From the NCBI GenBank assembly GCA_031841125.1, contig CM063113.1, positions 57,281,211-57,345,210 of the forward strand: 64,000 nucleotides of DNA. The letters are read 5' to 3'. The notes beneath the pieces were generated by a model. It saw nothing but the letters and a program-made list of their open reading frames with translations. It had not been told where the DNA came from and made no database searches. Made by a program: the position numbers and the translations under genes. Position 1 is the first letter of the stretch. Every line of letters starts with the position of its first letter. Origin of the DNA: Acanthococcus lagerstroemiae. Taxonomy: Eukaryota > Arthropoda > Insecta > Hemiptera > Eriococcidae. This document shows, piece after piece, positions 1 to 11,555 of this stretch.

Positions 1-95
1 ACTTATTCAGGCTCATAAGTGTTATTAAGATTCCAGTGAGACTCATTGAAGTTTCTTTAGAACTGGTTGGGAATCACTGGCACCTACCGACGCTT
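1..95. repeat. Degenerate short-motif repeat tract (edge)
   Basis: The first ~80 bases consist of loosely repeated words such as actcatt, ttattcag and aagattc. The same composition is seen more extensively at about 2140-2520. It is cut by the window edge, so its true extent is unknown. No coding signal is visible. Confidence 0.3.
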
Positions 96-99
96 CTAA

Positions 100-1277
100 A
101 ATAAGTTGTCCTTTGCTGGGCAAAGGCTTCGCTCAACCGTGCCCATTCTCACCGGTGCCATGCTATTCGGTGATACAAGTTGTGTCCCAGAAATTTTGAG
201 AAATCGTGTCTCCATCTTTGCCTCGGCTTACCCTGTTTACGAATTTTCCACAGTAGCCAAACCATGGATTTTTTGTCCTCCTATCGCTACTAATTCTTGC
301 CATGTGCCCCCCTCCCCACATTACCACTTTTCCCTCTGGATTGCACGAATAAAATTTTGACTGTGTTTTAGTTTTCTTTTGATCCATCGGATGTTTATCT
401 AGTCTCCACTTTTCACATTTACAATTTCTCTTTCTAAATCGTTCTGGTGGGTTTCTATTTTCCTTTCATCTTTTTTCGATAGGGTTCATACCTGGTACCC
501 ATACAATAAGGCCGGAAGGGTGCAACTGTTTGACTTTTCTGCATATTTTGTAAATTTCCTTTCAAGATATACTTCAACCACTAAAAGTTTTTCCATGAAA
601 AATAGCAACTCTTCTTTCCACGTCCCTACTACACGAGCCATCCAGGGAAACACTTTGGTCTGGGTCGATGAACTCTGGAACAGCCTTTATTCGTTTACCT
701 TCCAAATTTAAATTTTGTTTTTCTTTTATTTGATAATAATATGTAACATCGGCTTTTCCGGAATAATCATTACGCCTGCTTCCTTTCCAGCCAAACTTAA
801 TTCATCAATAATTTCTTAGAAATATTCTGGGTTTTCCGGGATCAGCACTATATCATCCGGAAAACGGAGATTACTCAATTTTTCATTATTTATACATAAT
901 TTTTTGTTTTCCCACTTCATTTTTCAAAAGATTTCTTCCAAAGGTATGTTAAACACCTGATAGCGGGTCTCCCTGCTTCACTCCCTTCTCAATTTGGGAA
1001 AAATTCCAGCTTTGTCAGCGACTATTCGTGTTAGTAAGTTGGTATACATGTCTTTTACCAATGTTATCAGTTTTCCTAGAATACCTTCTTTCTCAAGTGC
1101 CCTTAAGATAAAGTTATGTTATACTATATCAAAAGCCTTTGTATAATCTATGAATAATAGGTGTAGGTACTTCGTTTCTGTATTCTCTGCATTTTTCAAT
1201 GATCTACCATAACGTATGAAATATGGTCAATCGTTGAGAAACCTTTTCTAGATCCTGTTTGTTCCTTTAACAGATCA
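100..1277 (-). pseudogene. RTE/BovB-type LINE ORF2 relic (RT and C-terminus)
   Basis: A decayed non-LTR retrotransposon polyprotein read on the minus strand. From high to low coordinate it shows an RT segment like KGFSTIDHI (about 1215-1260), a KGVKQGDPLS-like segment in broken form (about 950-990), and the polymerase box as FPDDIVLI (about 835-880). There the usual FADD has become FPDD, keeping both aspartates. A LPALLYG-like thumb segment follows (about 500-540), and then a C-terminal stretch with a GHMAR motif near 300. Known members of this family copy their RNA by target-primed reverse transcription. Frameshifts and stops interrupt every block, and the endonuclease end is absent, so the copy is dead. 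The order of blocks matches the RTE-type LINEs at 20.7-24.6 kb. The clade assignment is by motif memory, not alignment. Confidence 0.75.
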
Positions 1278-1294
1278 TGGCTTCAAATGTTTAT

Positions 1295-1814
1295 AATTTA
1301 GTGTGTCGCGGCAAAAAGGGCACATATCGACTTCAGATTCGGAATCTATGGACTTTTTATGGTCTGAAACAATTTACCCCACCTTCCCAACTCGGTTTGT
1401 TATCAACAGAGATGCTTGAGAATGATGTGAAAAAAAACATGGAAAAAACGGTCGTGTCATAGTTATTGTTAGTCGTGCTCCTTTTCGAGTTGTGCACCGC
1501 GTTTTTGTGCTATTATTGAGTCAAAAATAGAATTAGGTATCTGATTAATGATTTACCGAAAATGGGAAAAAAGTCGCTACAAAAAGGGCACATAACTCAC
1601 CAAATACAAACAGGAAAATATAAATGAAGGAGGCATTGTTTCATTACAACGTCATGATTTTTCAGAAGGTGAAGTGTGAAGTTTCGAATCAAAGCAACAA
1701 TAAGTATTTTACGCCAATATAGTGGTAACACTGAATGTACCCAACTTCAAAGCTGTTTTTCTGAAAACGTCGTTTCGTTGCATGTGCCCTTTTTGCTGCG
1801 ACACACTCAATTTA
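1295..1814. mobile_element. Non-autonomous TIR element, ~520 bp
   Basis: The ends are inverted repeats of about 30 bp. The left one contains AGTGTGTCGCGGCAAAAAGG and runs on into GCACAT (1295-1330). The right one is its near-complement, with a one-base change (GCGGC/GCAGC), at 1781-1814. A third partial copy (GTCGCTACAAAAAGGGCACA) lies inside at 1573-1592 in the left-arm orientation. TA dinucleotides lie at both outer edges, but exact termini and target duplication are ambiguous. The short ORFs within resemble no transposase. The superfamily is not assigned. Confidence 0.6.
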
Positions 1815-1829
1815 TAGTTACAATTTTGA

Positions 1830-2139
1830 GAAAATATTTGACAGAACGATGGTTAAACGCACTGGCCTATAATTAGTAATTCTACGTTTATTACCTTTTT
1901 TTATAATGTAGGATTACGTCGGACTTCTTTCATTGGTCAGGAATTTGACTCCATTCCAGTATCAAGTTGAACGGAATTGTCAATGTTCTCACTATATTGT
2001 ATCCCCTCCAAATTTTCTCTGTTCATTCTTGATTGATCTGTGCCTAGGGCTTTCTTCTTTCTTCAAATTTCTTACTACTCATAAAACTTCATTTTCCATA
2101 AAATGCGGTACTGTCTCGAGTCTAACATACGTATTGGTA
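1830..2139. other. No feature seen
   Basis: A+T-rich sequence between the TIR element and the degenerate repeat tract. A 94-aa open frame here has no recognisable domain or coding bias. I see no structure worth annotating. Confidence 0.4.
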
Positions 2140-2525
2140 CATTTTAAACTTCGTTATAACTCTACTAAAATTCGGTCGGACTTATTCAGATTCATATATA
2201 TGCTATTCAGATTATGATTAAACTCATTTAAGCTTCCCTATGACCTTGAAACTGGACAGGACTAATCAGCCTCTTTTCTACAACTTATTCAGACGCGTTC
2301 AAAATTCATTCTCACTATTCTTACTCGTGTCTTTGTTAAGACTCATCAGGATCTTTTAATTCTGACTCTGTTAAGATTAGTTTTTAGACTTATTTCAACT
2401 CCTCAGTCACATTCAGATTCAGCTACGACTCATTCGAATTCTTTTTGTGCTCGTAGAGACTCGCCAAATCAAACTCATTCGGACGGTTTTCAAGCTCATT
2501 CTGATTTACTACAAATCATTCACAC
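2140..2525. repeat. Degenerate short-period repeat tract
   Basis: Words such as gactcattc, ttattcag, ttaagactcat and gattcagatt recur every ten to thirty bases with no fixed register, as in an old decayed satellite. It resembles the reverse complement of the tract at 39.84-40.76 kb, where gagtcttgac/ttaacagag-type words dominate. No coding content. Confidence 0.5.
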
Positions 2526-4900
2526 AAAACCCTAATACCATCGCGCTCAAGTTTTTCGATTTGAAACCTGAAATCTGCTGAGTGAGCGAAGTTGATTTCT
2601 ATATAAGCAAAAAATAAAGGTCCTCGTACATTTAAATTTTCCGAGCAGTTACCTAAACATGCCGAGTTTGTCGACTGCGAATATAGCCTGGGATATGGCA
2701 CCCCTGCATCATCCCGCCAGTCACGAGACCCACGCATGCAGACTTATTATTGGTCAATTCCGAAAACTAAAGAGGGTATGAGACTTCAAAGTTCGAAGAA
2801 CAGTGAATTTTTCATCACGAACCCGATAGTAAGTTTTTATTTTGTAAATCTTGAAATACGATAATAGATAGTACTCGTACATTGAAAATGCTTAGCACAA
2901 AAACTTACGTCATTATTAATGTCCTATTCGCATTCTTGAAAGAGCCACGGCAGTCTGAAAATTCGAATCATAAAATTCATACAAGAACTCTTTCGCCGGA
3001 TAAATTTGGACTTTGATAGCCTCTTCAATACGTTAATATTTTACACTTTTGATAAGATTTTGTAGAACTTCTAAGACGTAAGTTTCGAAATTAAACTCTT
3101 TTTATGACGATTTTTTGCAGCATCTTTTGAACACTAGCCGTGGGCTGTACTTTAAAATGCAACGGAAGCTATCTGTGTACATCTTCAGTATTGAAGGGGC
3201 AACCAAAATCCAAATAAATTGATTCAAGAGTTGGCGAGACACAAGGGGAAAATGCTAACATTTTTGTCACTCATTTCGCGCGCAAATGTATACAGCACAA
3301 TTTTGTTCCTTCCATCCGTCATACGCGTACGTAGTTTTCAAATTTTCTAAGAAGGCTTTCGGTACATTTGGTGGAGAAGAGGCTAAGTCCCCAAAGTGCC
3401 TCCCTTTAACACTCCTAGCTAAAATGTTTCTTTAAATTTTATGATTCGCATTTTCAAACTCGCGCAAAATATTCAATAACGAAAATAGGTAAAGCATTTT
3501 TAATGTACTACCCACTGTCACCCTTCCAAAAGAAATAATCACCGTTAAATTGCGGACACTACTATGGAAAAAAGGTCAGCGAGCCATAAAAATCAAATAA
3601 CTGAATAAGTTACATGAGATGCTTTTCTACCTTAATAGCTGTAAAATATAAGCACGTCTTATATTTTTGTGAAGTTCGGTAACTTTTCCATAATAACGAT
3701 CAATTCATACAGAAAAATTCTGAGTTTTCATTTTTGAAAAGCCAAGAAGCCCCATCAATTTGAAGAATCTGCTATTGATATCTATCAGAATTGAAAAATT
3801 AAAATTTGTGATTTTCCATGACCTGAAATTTTTATTCTCATGTCTCCAGAAAACAACTGCGGCAACATTTCATAAGCTTTTCTTGTTTTTATAAATCTTG
3901 TATCAGATCACTTCCACGACTTTTCATCCATACATTCTCTGCATAATGCATTATTTCGTAAGTTTTCGAATTTGAATTGTAGACCCTCTCGTTTTGTCCG
4001 CACGAGCAGATATTTTAGATACATTATTATTATTCATTACTACCATGACCTCTTCTGAAAAAACATGATTTTACCATGACTTTCATGACTTCCATGACCT
4101 GTAAACACTGTATAACATTCTTAGTACTAGTTCATCAAACGAGAAGCCCCCCTGTGCGCACTCTCTCTTTTTAAGCACTGATATTACAGATTTCAAAAAC
4201 TGTGAAGCAGTCGTCATGATTCCATTTATGTGAACGTCCAGCATGAGTAGAATGTAATGCTAATCCATTTGCATAACTGCTGACTTCTTTAAAATACTAC
4301 TCAAAAACTACTCAAAATTACTCAATTTGAATAGTTGCTTCGTTCACGAGATATATAAGCAATAAAAATTTTATAAAAACCAAAACACTGAGTATTATGC
4401 TCTTGACTATATTCATAGGACACCCTCAGCTACAAGACTCCGTTCTTGAAATACAAACAAAATGGGAACCAAAAATGATTCTAGCTCAATTTCTGACTTA
4501 AATTTCCCTCGAATCTAAATTCCATCGATGGTATAGTTCATCAGAAATTCTTATACACGATGTAAATACTTTGAAAATATCAAATTTCAGGTATCTAGAG
4601 ACTCAGCGTAGACAAATTCTTTATGAGAGTGGAGGCGGTAAGGGGTCAAACTGTACAAAAATATACGGAACTGACCGAATTTTGTCAACTTTGTACTTAA
4701 ATTTCAATCGACAAGCAAAAAGAAGAAAATACTGCCGACTAATTCCGATAAAACTGCAAAGTTGGGCCAAGAAATTTCCCCCTCTAATAGTTTTGACCCT
4801 AAAAACAGGACTACTAGTAATATTCACTTTCAAAAATAATAGTGTAAGAATGCCTTCGCTCACTTTGAGTGTCAAGTTTGGCTTAGCCTAAATTACAAAA
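2526..4900. other. A+T-rich intergenic DNA, no gene seen
   Basis: About 2.4 kb with only short random open frames, the longest about 106 codons near 4571-4891 on the plus strand and an overlapping one on the minus strand. Neither shows a known motif. A T-run of about 12 lies near 4914. No TIR, LINE motif or tRNA-like box was noticed. Confidence 0.45.
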
Positions 4901-5134
4901 TGTAATTTCAAACTTTTTTTTTTTTTCTTTTTTGTTGAAGAAACAGAATACACTTGAGAAAAAATATGATGAAATTTTGCGGGCCTTTTGAAATCTTGCG
5001 CCACAGACCATAGTCTACTCTGTATCCTACACCCGAAGATAGGCCCATGAGTGGTATCGGCTTAAAACCATTATCCTACGACAGAAATGACAAATTCAGA
5101 AATTTCCATTCCAAATTCGCACTCCACTGTGGGT

Positions 5135-5150
5135 GGGGGGGGGGGGGGGG
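5135..5150. repeat. Poly-G tract (16 G)
   Basis: An uninterrupted run of 16 G, preceded by GGGT. It is the longest of more than ten G- or C-homopolymers of about nine bases or more in this window. Confidence 0.9.
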
Positions 5151-5304
5151 AGACAATAAATTTGTAGCAGTATTATAGTCCATATACCATGAAATCGTTT
5201 GGTTCAAACGGAAGCGACGCTCTTTCGAGTCCGTTGTGTTGGTTTTGCGAACCGTCGAAATTTGATTAAGTTTTGCACCGCGACAGCCTATAAGAAAATT
5301 TTGC

Positions 5305-5720
5305 CTTAACCCTCTTCGTTCCCGCCCGCCAGCATATCGTGTCGACCCGCGGGGCACTCGTCGCGTTTCCAAAACTCGAACAATTTTACGACCCCGTCGA
5401 AATTCGTTGTTCGACATTGAGAAAATATTAGACTCCGAAAATTCGGTCGGCGAACGATACGAGCGTTATTTTCGGAAAAAGCGCGTTGAAAAAGTTCGTC
5501 TCGACGATCTCAAAATCTGGATTATAATTTTTGTACGACGAAGAAAAAAAGTGGAAAATTTGACAAGAGCTTATTTCCCAAGGTCTGTTGAAACCACATC
5601 CGAAATCTTTTGGAATCAGAATGTCGCGTGTACATTTCGGCAGTACGGTCGAATATTTCCTACAGGAAAAGTCGCGCTTAATCGCCTTAGCGTTGACGTT
5701 TTTAGAGGCACCACTTGAGT
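5305..5720 (+). mobile_element. Possible piggyBac-like left end
   Basis: TTAA at 5305-5308 is followed directly by CCCTC and a CG-rich stretch (CCCGCCCGCC, GTCGACCCGCGG). Known piggyBac elements insert at TTAA and start with CC(C/T) followed by short G/C-rich inverted repeats. The plus-strand frame 5407-5718 (103 codons, rich in R, K and E) starts just inside but matches no transposase core I know. No matching GGG-TTAA right end was found within the next several hundred bases. If real, this is a truncated copy. Evidence is weak and rests on one terminus only. Confidence 0.25.
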
Positions 5721-5911
5721 TGATTAAGAAATCATTGTAAGAATCCCTAGGTGTATCCGTCTGGTATTAACGGCGGTTATTTTTAAAACTCCCGGGGCAC
5801 ATGTAAACATCAGAATGAACGACAAATGTAGAGCACCAAAGCGTAAGCGACGAATTGAAGCTGAAATTGCTGTCATTTTTGAGGAAACTCGGTAACGAGT
5901 GAAGAACCCGG

Positions 5912-5960
5912 AATTTGCGTCAGCAATTATATGCGTCAACAACGATTTGCGTCAGCAATG
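5912..5960 (+). repeat. Short tandem repeat, ~17 bp x 3
   Basis: Three imperfect tandem units of the form ttgcgtcagcaat / atgcgtcaacaacg / ttgcgtcagcaatg. No function is apparent. Confidence 0.6.
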
Positions 5961-6589
5961 ACATACTTATACAAACAAGCATGAAACAGTCAACTCCAAG
6001 AAATCAGTATTTAGAAGGAATGTACCGTAGCGATGGTTTTAGATTTGGCTCCAGGAGAGGCTACTACACTTCGTGCAAAAAAGAAAAAAATGGGACGAAT
6101 TATAGTTTAGGACATTGAGCTGAGCAGGTATGAGCAATAAAATGTATTGTGAGAGGCGTAGTGCAGCAGATAGCACTGTCATGAATTTCTAGCAAACTTT
6201 CATCAAAATTTATTTTTAACGGCCAAAAAAGAAATATGCTCAATTTTGAGACGATGGAGCGAGCGATTTTATTTTGGTCAAAATCAAGACACCTGAAGTT
6301 TCCATGTTCATTCGAATAAATTTTTTTGTGTGAAAATAACAGTTGCGTTATAACCACATTAATTAATAAATTCGTGTCCAAAAATGAATTATGTAAGTTT
6401 AGGTCTAGGTACGTATGAAACAAACTTCGGGAAACTAACTGAGCTAATTCACAAAGAAACAACTTTTCTATCGCATCGCCTTATTGCTTATATACATATA
6501 TATTTTGCCTACGCCTTCATTTTAAGGCAAATCTCATAAATATATGTATATCCTGCTATATGACAACGACCCCTCCTCGATGGGGTGGT

Positions 6590-7160
6590 CGGTCAAGAGG
6601 TTATGGATGACAGCACAAACCAGCACAAACGGAGTACAAACGACTGCATCCACTTTCCCGTTTTCAATCCTTTGTCTAACCACTTTTTCAAAAACCATGT
6701 CTCCAGCCCCCATAAGTAATTCCCAATATTACAGGAAGGGGACGAACATAAACGACGGGATTTTCAGCCCAAACCAGCGCAAACGTAGCACAAACGAATG
6801 CCACCACTTGCAATCCAATTAGCCTAATTGGATGCTCCCATTTCATCCACTCCCCCTCACCCCCGAAAAATAAAACGAAATAAACCTCAATATCTTGGGA
6901 AGGGGGCAGCACAGACGACGGGGGCTTCAGCACAAACCAGCACAAATGTAGTCCAAACGATTTACACCATTTTGATCCTCTAGATGAGAGTGGAGGCGCT
7001 CCTATTTCTACAGCCTCAACTCGAAAATAATTCTCCCGAATATCTCAAGAAGAGGGCAGCAAAGATGACGGAGTTTTCAGCACAATCCAGCACGAATGTA
7101 GCACAAACAAATGGCATATGTTCCAAGCCTATCAGAGTGGGTGGAGAGGGGGGGCGAGAA
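6590..7160. repeat. Tandem array, four ~155-bp degenerate units
   Basis: The marker word cagcacaaaccagcacaaa and its variants recurs at 6611, 6765, 6928 and 7078, giving spacings of 154, 163 and 150 bp. It is followed each time by a (g/t)tagcacaaacga-like word. A gaagrgggcagca/acgacggg block precedes copies two to four. Overlapping minus-strand frames contain repeated FVCATF-like translations, which are a by-product of the repeat rather than a protein. It looks like a small decayed satellite, or part of a longer element containing internal repeats. Confidence 0.7.
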
Positions 7161-7164
7161 CTGG

Positions 7165-7845
7165 AGTAAACAGCACTACAAAAAACAAAACATTTGTACC
7201 GAAATAATAGAAAGGAGAAAAACCATGGATGAAAAGCAGTGTTGCCAGATTCCTTGAGATTTTGCGAGAAAAAAATTCGTAAGATCACAAACATTTTCCG
7301 TAAATTCTTACAAAATTAAAACTTTTTTTTCTGTAATACAATGACATTAGGTTGTATAACAGGAATAAATATATGGCAGCTTACACTTCTTTGTGGGCTA
7401 GTTTCGATCACTTCAAATTTTGATTTTTATCAGGTTTTCCCCCAAACTAATTCCTCTCTCAGTGAAAGCCTGTAAAAGCATTAAATTAATGTTGAATACT
7501 GAAAGATCTAACGATGTCCTTCCATCGCAATAATTGTAATTCTATTTTGTATTTTCAGCTTCGGTCTGCCCCGAGGCTAAATGAAACACCCTTTTTCAGC
7601 CTACTTTGCGCCTGGTTCACACCATCCTTCAACCAGTCAGCGATAACTACCCGGAATAAGTCCTCTTTCTCCCCTTTTTCACCCGGGCTAACCGAAGGTG
7701 TTTTAGGGTAGCTACCGAGCTCACTGCTGAATACAGAGGAAAATTCTGGGATTTTTCAAAAACTCCTAAGAGTGAAATATTAGCACGAAAACCCGATCAG
7801 GCATAATTTATAACAGTAAAAAGGTATTTTGGAGCAAGAAGAAAG
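7165..7845. other. No feature seen
   Basis: A+T-rich spacer between the tandem array and a LINE relic. Only short frames are present, none with a recognisable motif. Confidence 0.4.
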
Positions 7846-7849
7846 AGAA

Positions 7850-9245
7850 CAAATAATTTAACGGATAGAAAAAGAAAATTATTAGACTCTAAGCAGGACA
7901 AAGTAAAAAGATGGGCGAGATATGTTGAAAAACTGTAAAATAGAAAACGAATTTCTAAAAAGATTTGCCGACAGTATATCATTACCACCCACAAAGATAT
8001 TTCATCTAATAATAGAGACAGAGGAAACTCCAGAACATTGGAAAATTTCGGAAATAATACTTCTATTTAAAAAGGAAAATAAAGATGAAATTGAAAGTTA
8101 CAGACATATCAGTTTCCCTTCAAACGTTAGCAAAGTCTTGCGGAATTTAGAAAAAAAGAAACCAATCCTCACTTACAAACTGTAAATCAAATAACAGAAA
8201 AAAGAATTGAGTACCAACTAGAAACACATTTATTATTCGTAGACTTTCATACAGCCTTTGACTCGATAGAACACCAATATTTATGGACATATCTGAAGGA
8301 ACAGGGTATACCTCAGAAACTAATGAACACACTAAAAAATATGTACAATGGCTCTGAGGCATAAAATATATAATTAGATGAAAAAGGGGAGGTATTCGAG
8401 ACAGGAAGAGGAGTGAAGCAGGGCAGCTCCATTCGTCCTGTTTAATGCGGTAATCGAAGAAATTATACGAAAATGAAATTGGGAAGGCAGAGGAATCAAA
8501 GTGAACGGACGGTACTATCTAAGATTTGCGGATGACCTTATTCTGTTAAATAATGACAAGGGGGGAGGAAATAATAGAAACAAGTAGAGGAGGGAGACTG
8601 GAAACCGATAAAAGAAAAACAAAAAGCACAAGTAGCCAAGAGCAACAAACACACAAACAATTTGTATTAGATGAAATGGAGGAAATAAACGAATACAATT
8701 ATCTGGAACAGATAGTACCCTTCGAGGACAGAACTGAAAAAGAACTTAAATCGAGAAAAAACAAAGCATGAGGGAAATTCTGAGCAATGAAAAAGATCTT
8801 CGGAAACAAAAAACAGAGTCTGAACTCAAAAATAAGAATGCTGGACGGCTGTATTCTACCAGTACTAACGTACGGAACCTGAACATAGTCACTGACAAAA
8901 TCCTGAACACTAAAACTAAAAAGCAAATGGAAAGAAGGATTCTGAGGATAAAAAATACCGACAAAATTAGTAACATCAATACAAGGACAAAAACGCAAAG
9001 CGAAGATGTAGGGTCGAAAACAAAGAAATTAAAATTCAAGTATGCACGACAAAGGATAAGAATGAGAGAAAATAGATGGAACGGGCGAGTCACTGATTGG
9101 ACCCCATATGAAAACAAAAGAGTGAAAGGGCACCCAAGGACGAGGTGGAGGGATAAAACTAGAAATCGGGTGGGAATACAATGGAAAAATGCAGCTCGTA
9201 ATAGTGGAGGATAGAGGCCTGTGCCCGAGAATGAGCCGAAACTAT
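7850..9245 (+). pseudogene. RTE/BovB-type LINE ORF2 relic
   Basis: A plus-strand non-LTR retrotransposon relic lacking its endonuclease. It shows an N-terminal RT block with PEHWKISEIILLFKK (about 8030-8090), then FVDFHTAFDSIEH (about 8235-8275). A block like GRGVKQGSS follows (about 8405-8430), and then LRFADDLILLN (about 8517-8550) with the catalytic Asp pair intact. The lysine/arginine-rich C-terminus (8768-9214, 148 codons open) contains RGHPRTRWRD-like text in the form KGHPRTRWRDKTRN. Frameshifts and in-frame stops separate the blocks. Its 3' end directly meets the mariner remnant at 9253, so the mariner probably inserted in the LINE tail. Confidence 0.8.
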
Positions 9246-9252
9246 GTGTGTA

Positions 9253-10036
9253 CATAGGCTGTCGCTAAGTAACTGAGACTTATTTTTTCTAATTTTTACA
9301 ACACTGCGTAGGATTCCGGCGATCGCGCAGTCGTGTAGATGGGACATTGCTGTATCCATAGCAACTTTGTTCTCCTTTCCACCTTGTACCATCAACAAGT
9401 TGTGCGCGTTTTAGTAAAACTAGTTTGCGCGACCCCTCCAGGTTTTGTACACCACGATAATGCGGGCCCGCATACGGCTCAAACATTCCAGGAGTACGCA
9501 AAAAACGAAAAAAATCACAATTCACCCCCACCCCTGTATAGTCCTGACCTCGCCCCAGCGACTTTTGGTTTGTATTTCCCCAACTGAAGGCAGCTTTACG
9601 CGGTCGTCAATTCAACACGAATCAAGAAGTCATCACCGCGGCGCAGATGTTTTTCTCCTCATTACCGGCGACGGAATACACAAAAACGTTTGATAAATGG
9701 CAAGAACGGATGGACGCCCGTGTAACCATGAATGGCGCTTATTTTGAAAAAGATATTCGTGTACTTAATAAAGATGATGATTAATAAAAAATTTTGTAAT
9801 CGTATGCTTTGTTTCCTTAAAAAAAAAAAAAAAATCTTAAAAAAAAACTGGAGGGATCAGCCCATATGGTTTCTTTCAAATTTGTCTGGAACAGCGAGTT
9901 TTCAATCAAATGAGCTCGGTGTGGTCTCAATCGGTAGCTAATGAACCAAATTATTCCCCCACTGCGTAGAAACGCCGATAGGTAGCGTTGGTGGGTCGTA
10001 CGAATTTTAGTCTCAGTTACATAGCGACAGCCTATG
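9253..10036 (+). mobile_element. Mariner-type element, internally deleted, 784 bp
   Basis: TIRs start CATAGGCTGTCGCTA and match over 27 of 28 bases at the two ends. TA dinucleotides flank both sides (9251-9252 and 10037-10038), as expected for Tc1/mariner. Between them only the C-terminal third of a transposase is readable. It has HHDNAGPHTAQTFQEY (about 9448-9500), YSPDLAP (about 9536-9558), and then WQERMDARVTMNGAYFEKD in a shifted frame (about 9698-9757). The N-terminal DNA-binding part and the first catalytic aspartate are absent. Autonomous mariners are about 1.3 kb, so roughly 0.5 kb is missing. A run of A separates the coding remnant from the right end. Confidence 0.88.
9420..9757 (+). 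pseudogene. Mariner transposase C-terminal remnant
   Basis: Carries the second catalytic aspartate (HDN before the xPH motif) and the YSPDLAP motif. The residue that normally provides the third acidic position (D in CDFWLF) is replaced, since the text reads PATFGLY. After that a frameshift leads to the conserved tail KWQERMD. The family catalyses cut-and-paste transposition at TA, but this copy cannot be active. Confidence 0.82.
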
Positions 10037-10086
10037 TATACTGATACTAGCATATAGAAAAAATAATAGTTATTTTCGTTACAAGT

Positions 10087-10192
10087 GGGTAAAGTGAGCA
10101 ATTTTACCTGCGAGTGCAAAAATTAACAAAACGAGCCGCAGGCGAGTTTCGTTAATTGCACGAGCAGTGTTGGCTCACTTTTCCACGAGCGA
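10087..10192. repeat. Foldback hairpin, ~105 bp
   Basis: GGTAAAGTGAGC at the left pairs with the complement of GGCTCACTTTTCC at the right. Inside, GCGAGTGCAAAAATTAAC pairs with GTTAATTGCACGAGC, and GAGCC pairs with GGCGA near the apex. Such near-perfect hairpins are typical of very short MITEs. No target duplication was resolved. Confidence 0.65.
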
Positions 10193-10194
10193 CG

Positions 10195-11555
10195 AACGTA
10201 GCTTTATCCAACATAATAATGAGGAGTGTAGTTGCGAATTGCGAGTCAATACACGAATTGACATACGTGCACATTCGCATCGAAATAGTAGCTAGACGAT
10301 AATTTTTGTGTTTCAATTTCTGTAATTTGCAACATATATCAATTATAGTCGGTATTCTTATATTTTACTTAAATTTGAATTGTAACATTAGAACGTATTC
10401 TTGTTATAAGGAAATTCACATATAGTGAAATTCATGCTAGGAGCTCCATCTTCCCAAGGCACTACATTCGTGAGCAAAATGTTTTGAAGAGAAGCGTGCG
10501 ATAAATTCACCGTCAGAGATTCCAAAATTTTCGAGAAACGTAATCTTCAAGAAGGTGTTGTGTTCGACAAAGGCTTTGCTACTGCTTTATCATTACATTG
10601 AAAATGTGACTAGCTTCCATAAGCCGCATGGCTAAAACGAATGGGTTACCGATGTTCTTGACCGATGAAGTTAAATATAACGTCCACATCGATAGAAACA
10701 TTCATTTTGCGTGACAAGTATATAAATTACCTATAATTCAAAAATCTACTCAAAATCAAAAGATTACATCCAGTCTTATCAGATCACGTTTGTTCAGCGA
10801 TTGTAGCACTCCTACAGGGCATGTAATTCACGAATGCGACTTTTCGTGTTTTCGTCACGTGTTGTAGGCAAGCCGTGAGGAAAAAACTTTTTCCTCACTC
10901 TCCGGTTTTTACCTCACTCTCCATTTCAGTCAAATAAAAAAGCCAGTTTACTTATTCGATGCTGTTTGGAAAAATAGTCTTTATCAGTTACATGTTGGAT
11001 AAAGGCTGTTTTCTTTCTTTCTTTTCTTTGGCTCTGATTAATCGCAATAATCCACGCGTTAGAATTCAAGGAGCGAATTAGCATACTCTGTCGCTTGATT
11101 GCATTGGCGTTACGTTTTTCTGTCATAAAAGCAACAATTTTACAAGCTACACACGCCTCCCGCCCATGCTTCCAACATTGCCGTGAATACGCACGTTGCC
11201 CTTATCTACGGCCTCATTTTCTCGTGTACTTTCGTCGCGTTGATGCAGAAATAAAAATCTACAAAATCGAGAACAGAGGGAAAGAGAGAAAAAAATGAAG
11301 TCGTACAACTTTTCGCGTGTAAAAATTGTCGTCATTCCGCGTCAAAGAAGCACACGAATGCCCGGCGGTTGTCCTGTCCCCGTTTTATTATGTCACAAAT
11401 CTGTTCTTTCGCCATTGTTATTGTCAAAGTTGTTGGCGAGAATTATCTTGCAAACTGTCCTGCCGCTGCTGCCGACGCTACTGGGATATAGCTGGAACGT
11501 TATTAAATTTTAAAAACTGATGAACACGTTTTTGTATTTCTGACAATTGGCGCGT
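10195..11555. other. Intergenic, no gene seen
   Basis: Short frames up to 72 codons on both strands, none with a known motif. The right half (from about 11090) becomes richer in C and G. A host exon cannot be excluded, but nothing supports one. Confidence 0.4.

Noticed and set aside
6590..7160. CRISPR-like regularly spaced repeats
   Set aside because: Units are about 155 bp, degenerate throughout, with no separate conserved repeats and unique spacers; the eukaryotic TE context also excludes it.
8746..9255. 169-codon minus-strand frame with hydrophobic, membrane-like composition
   Set aside because: It is the antisense of the lysine-rich LINE C-terminus on the plus strand, so the hydrophobic look is an artefact of reading A-rich codons backwards.
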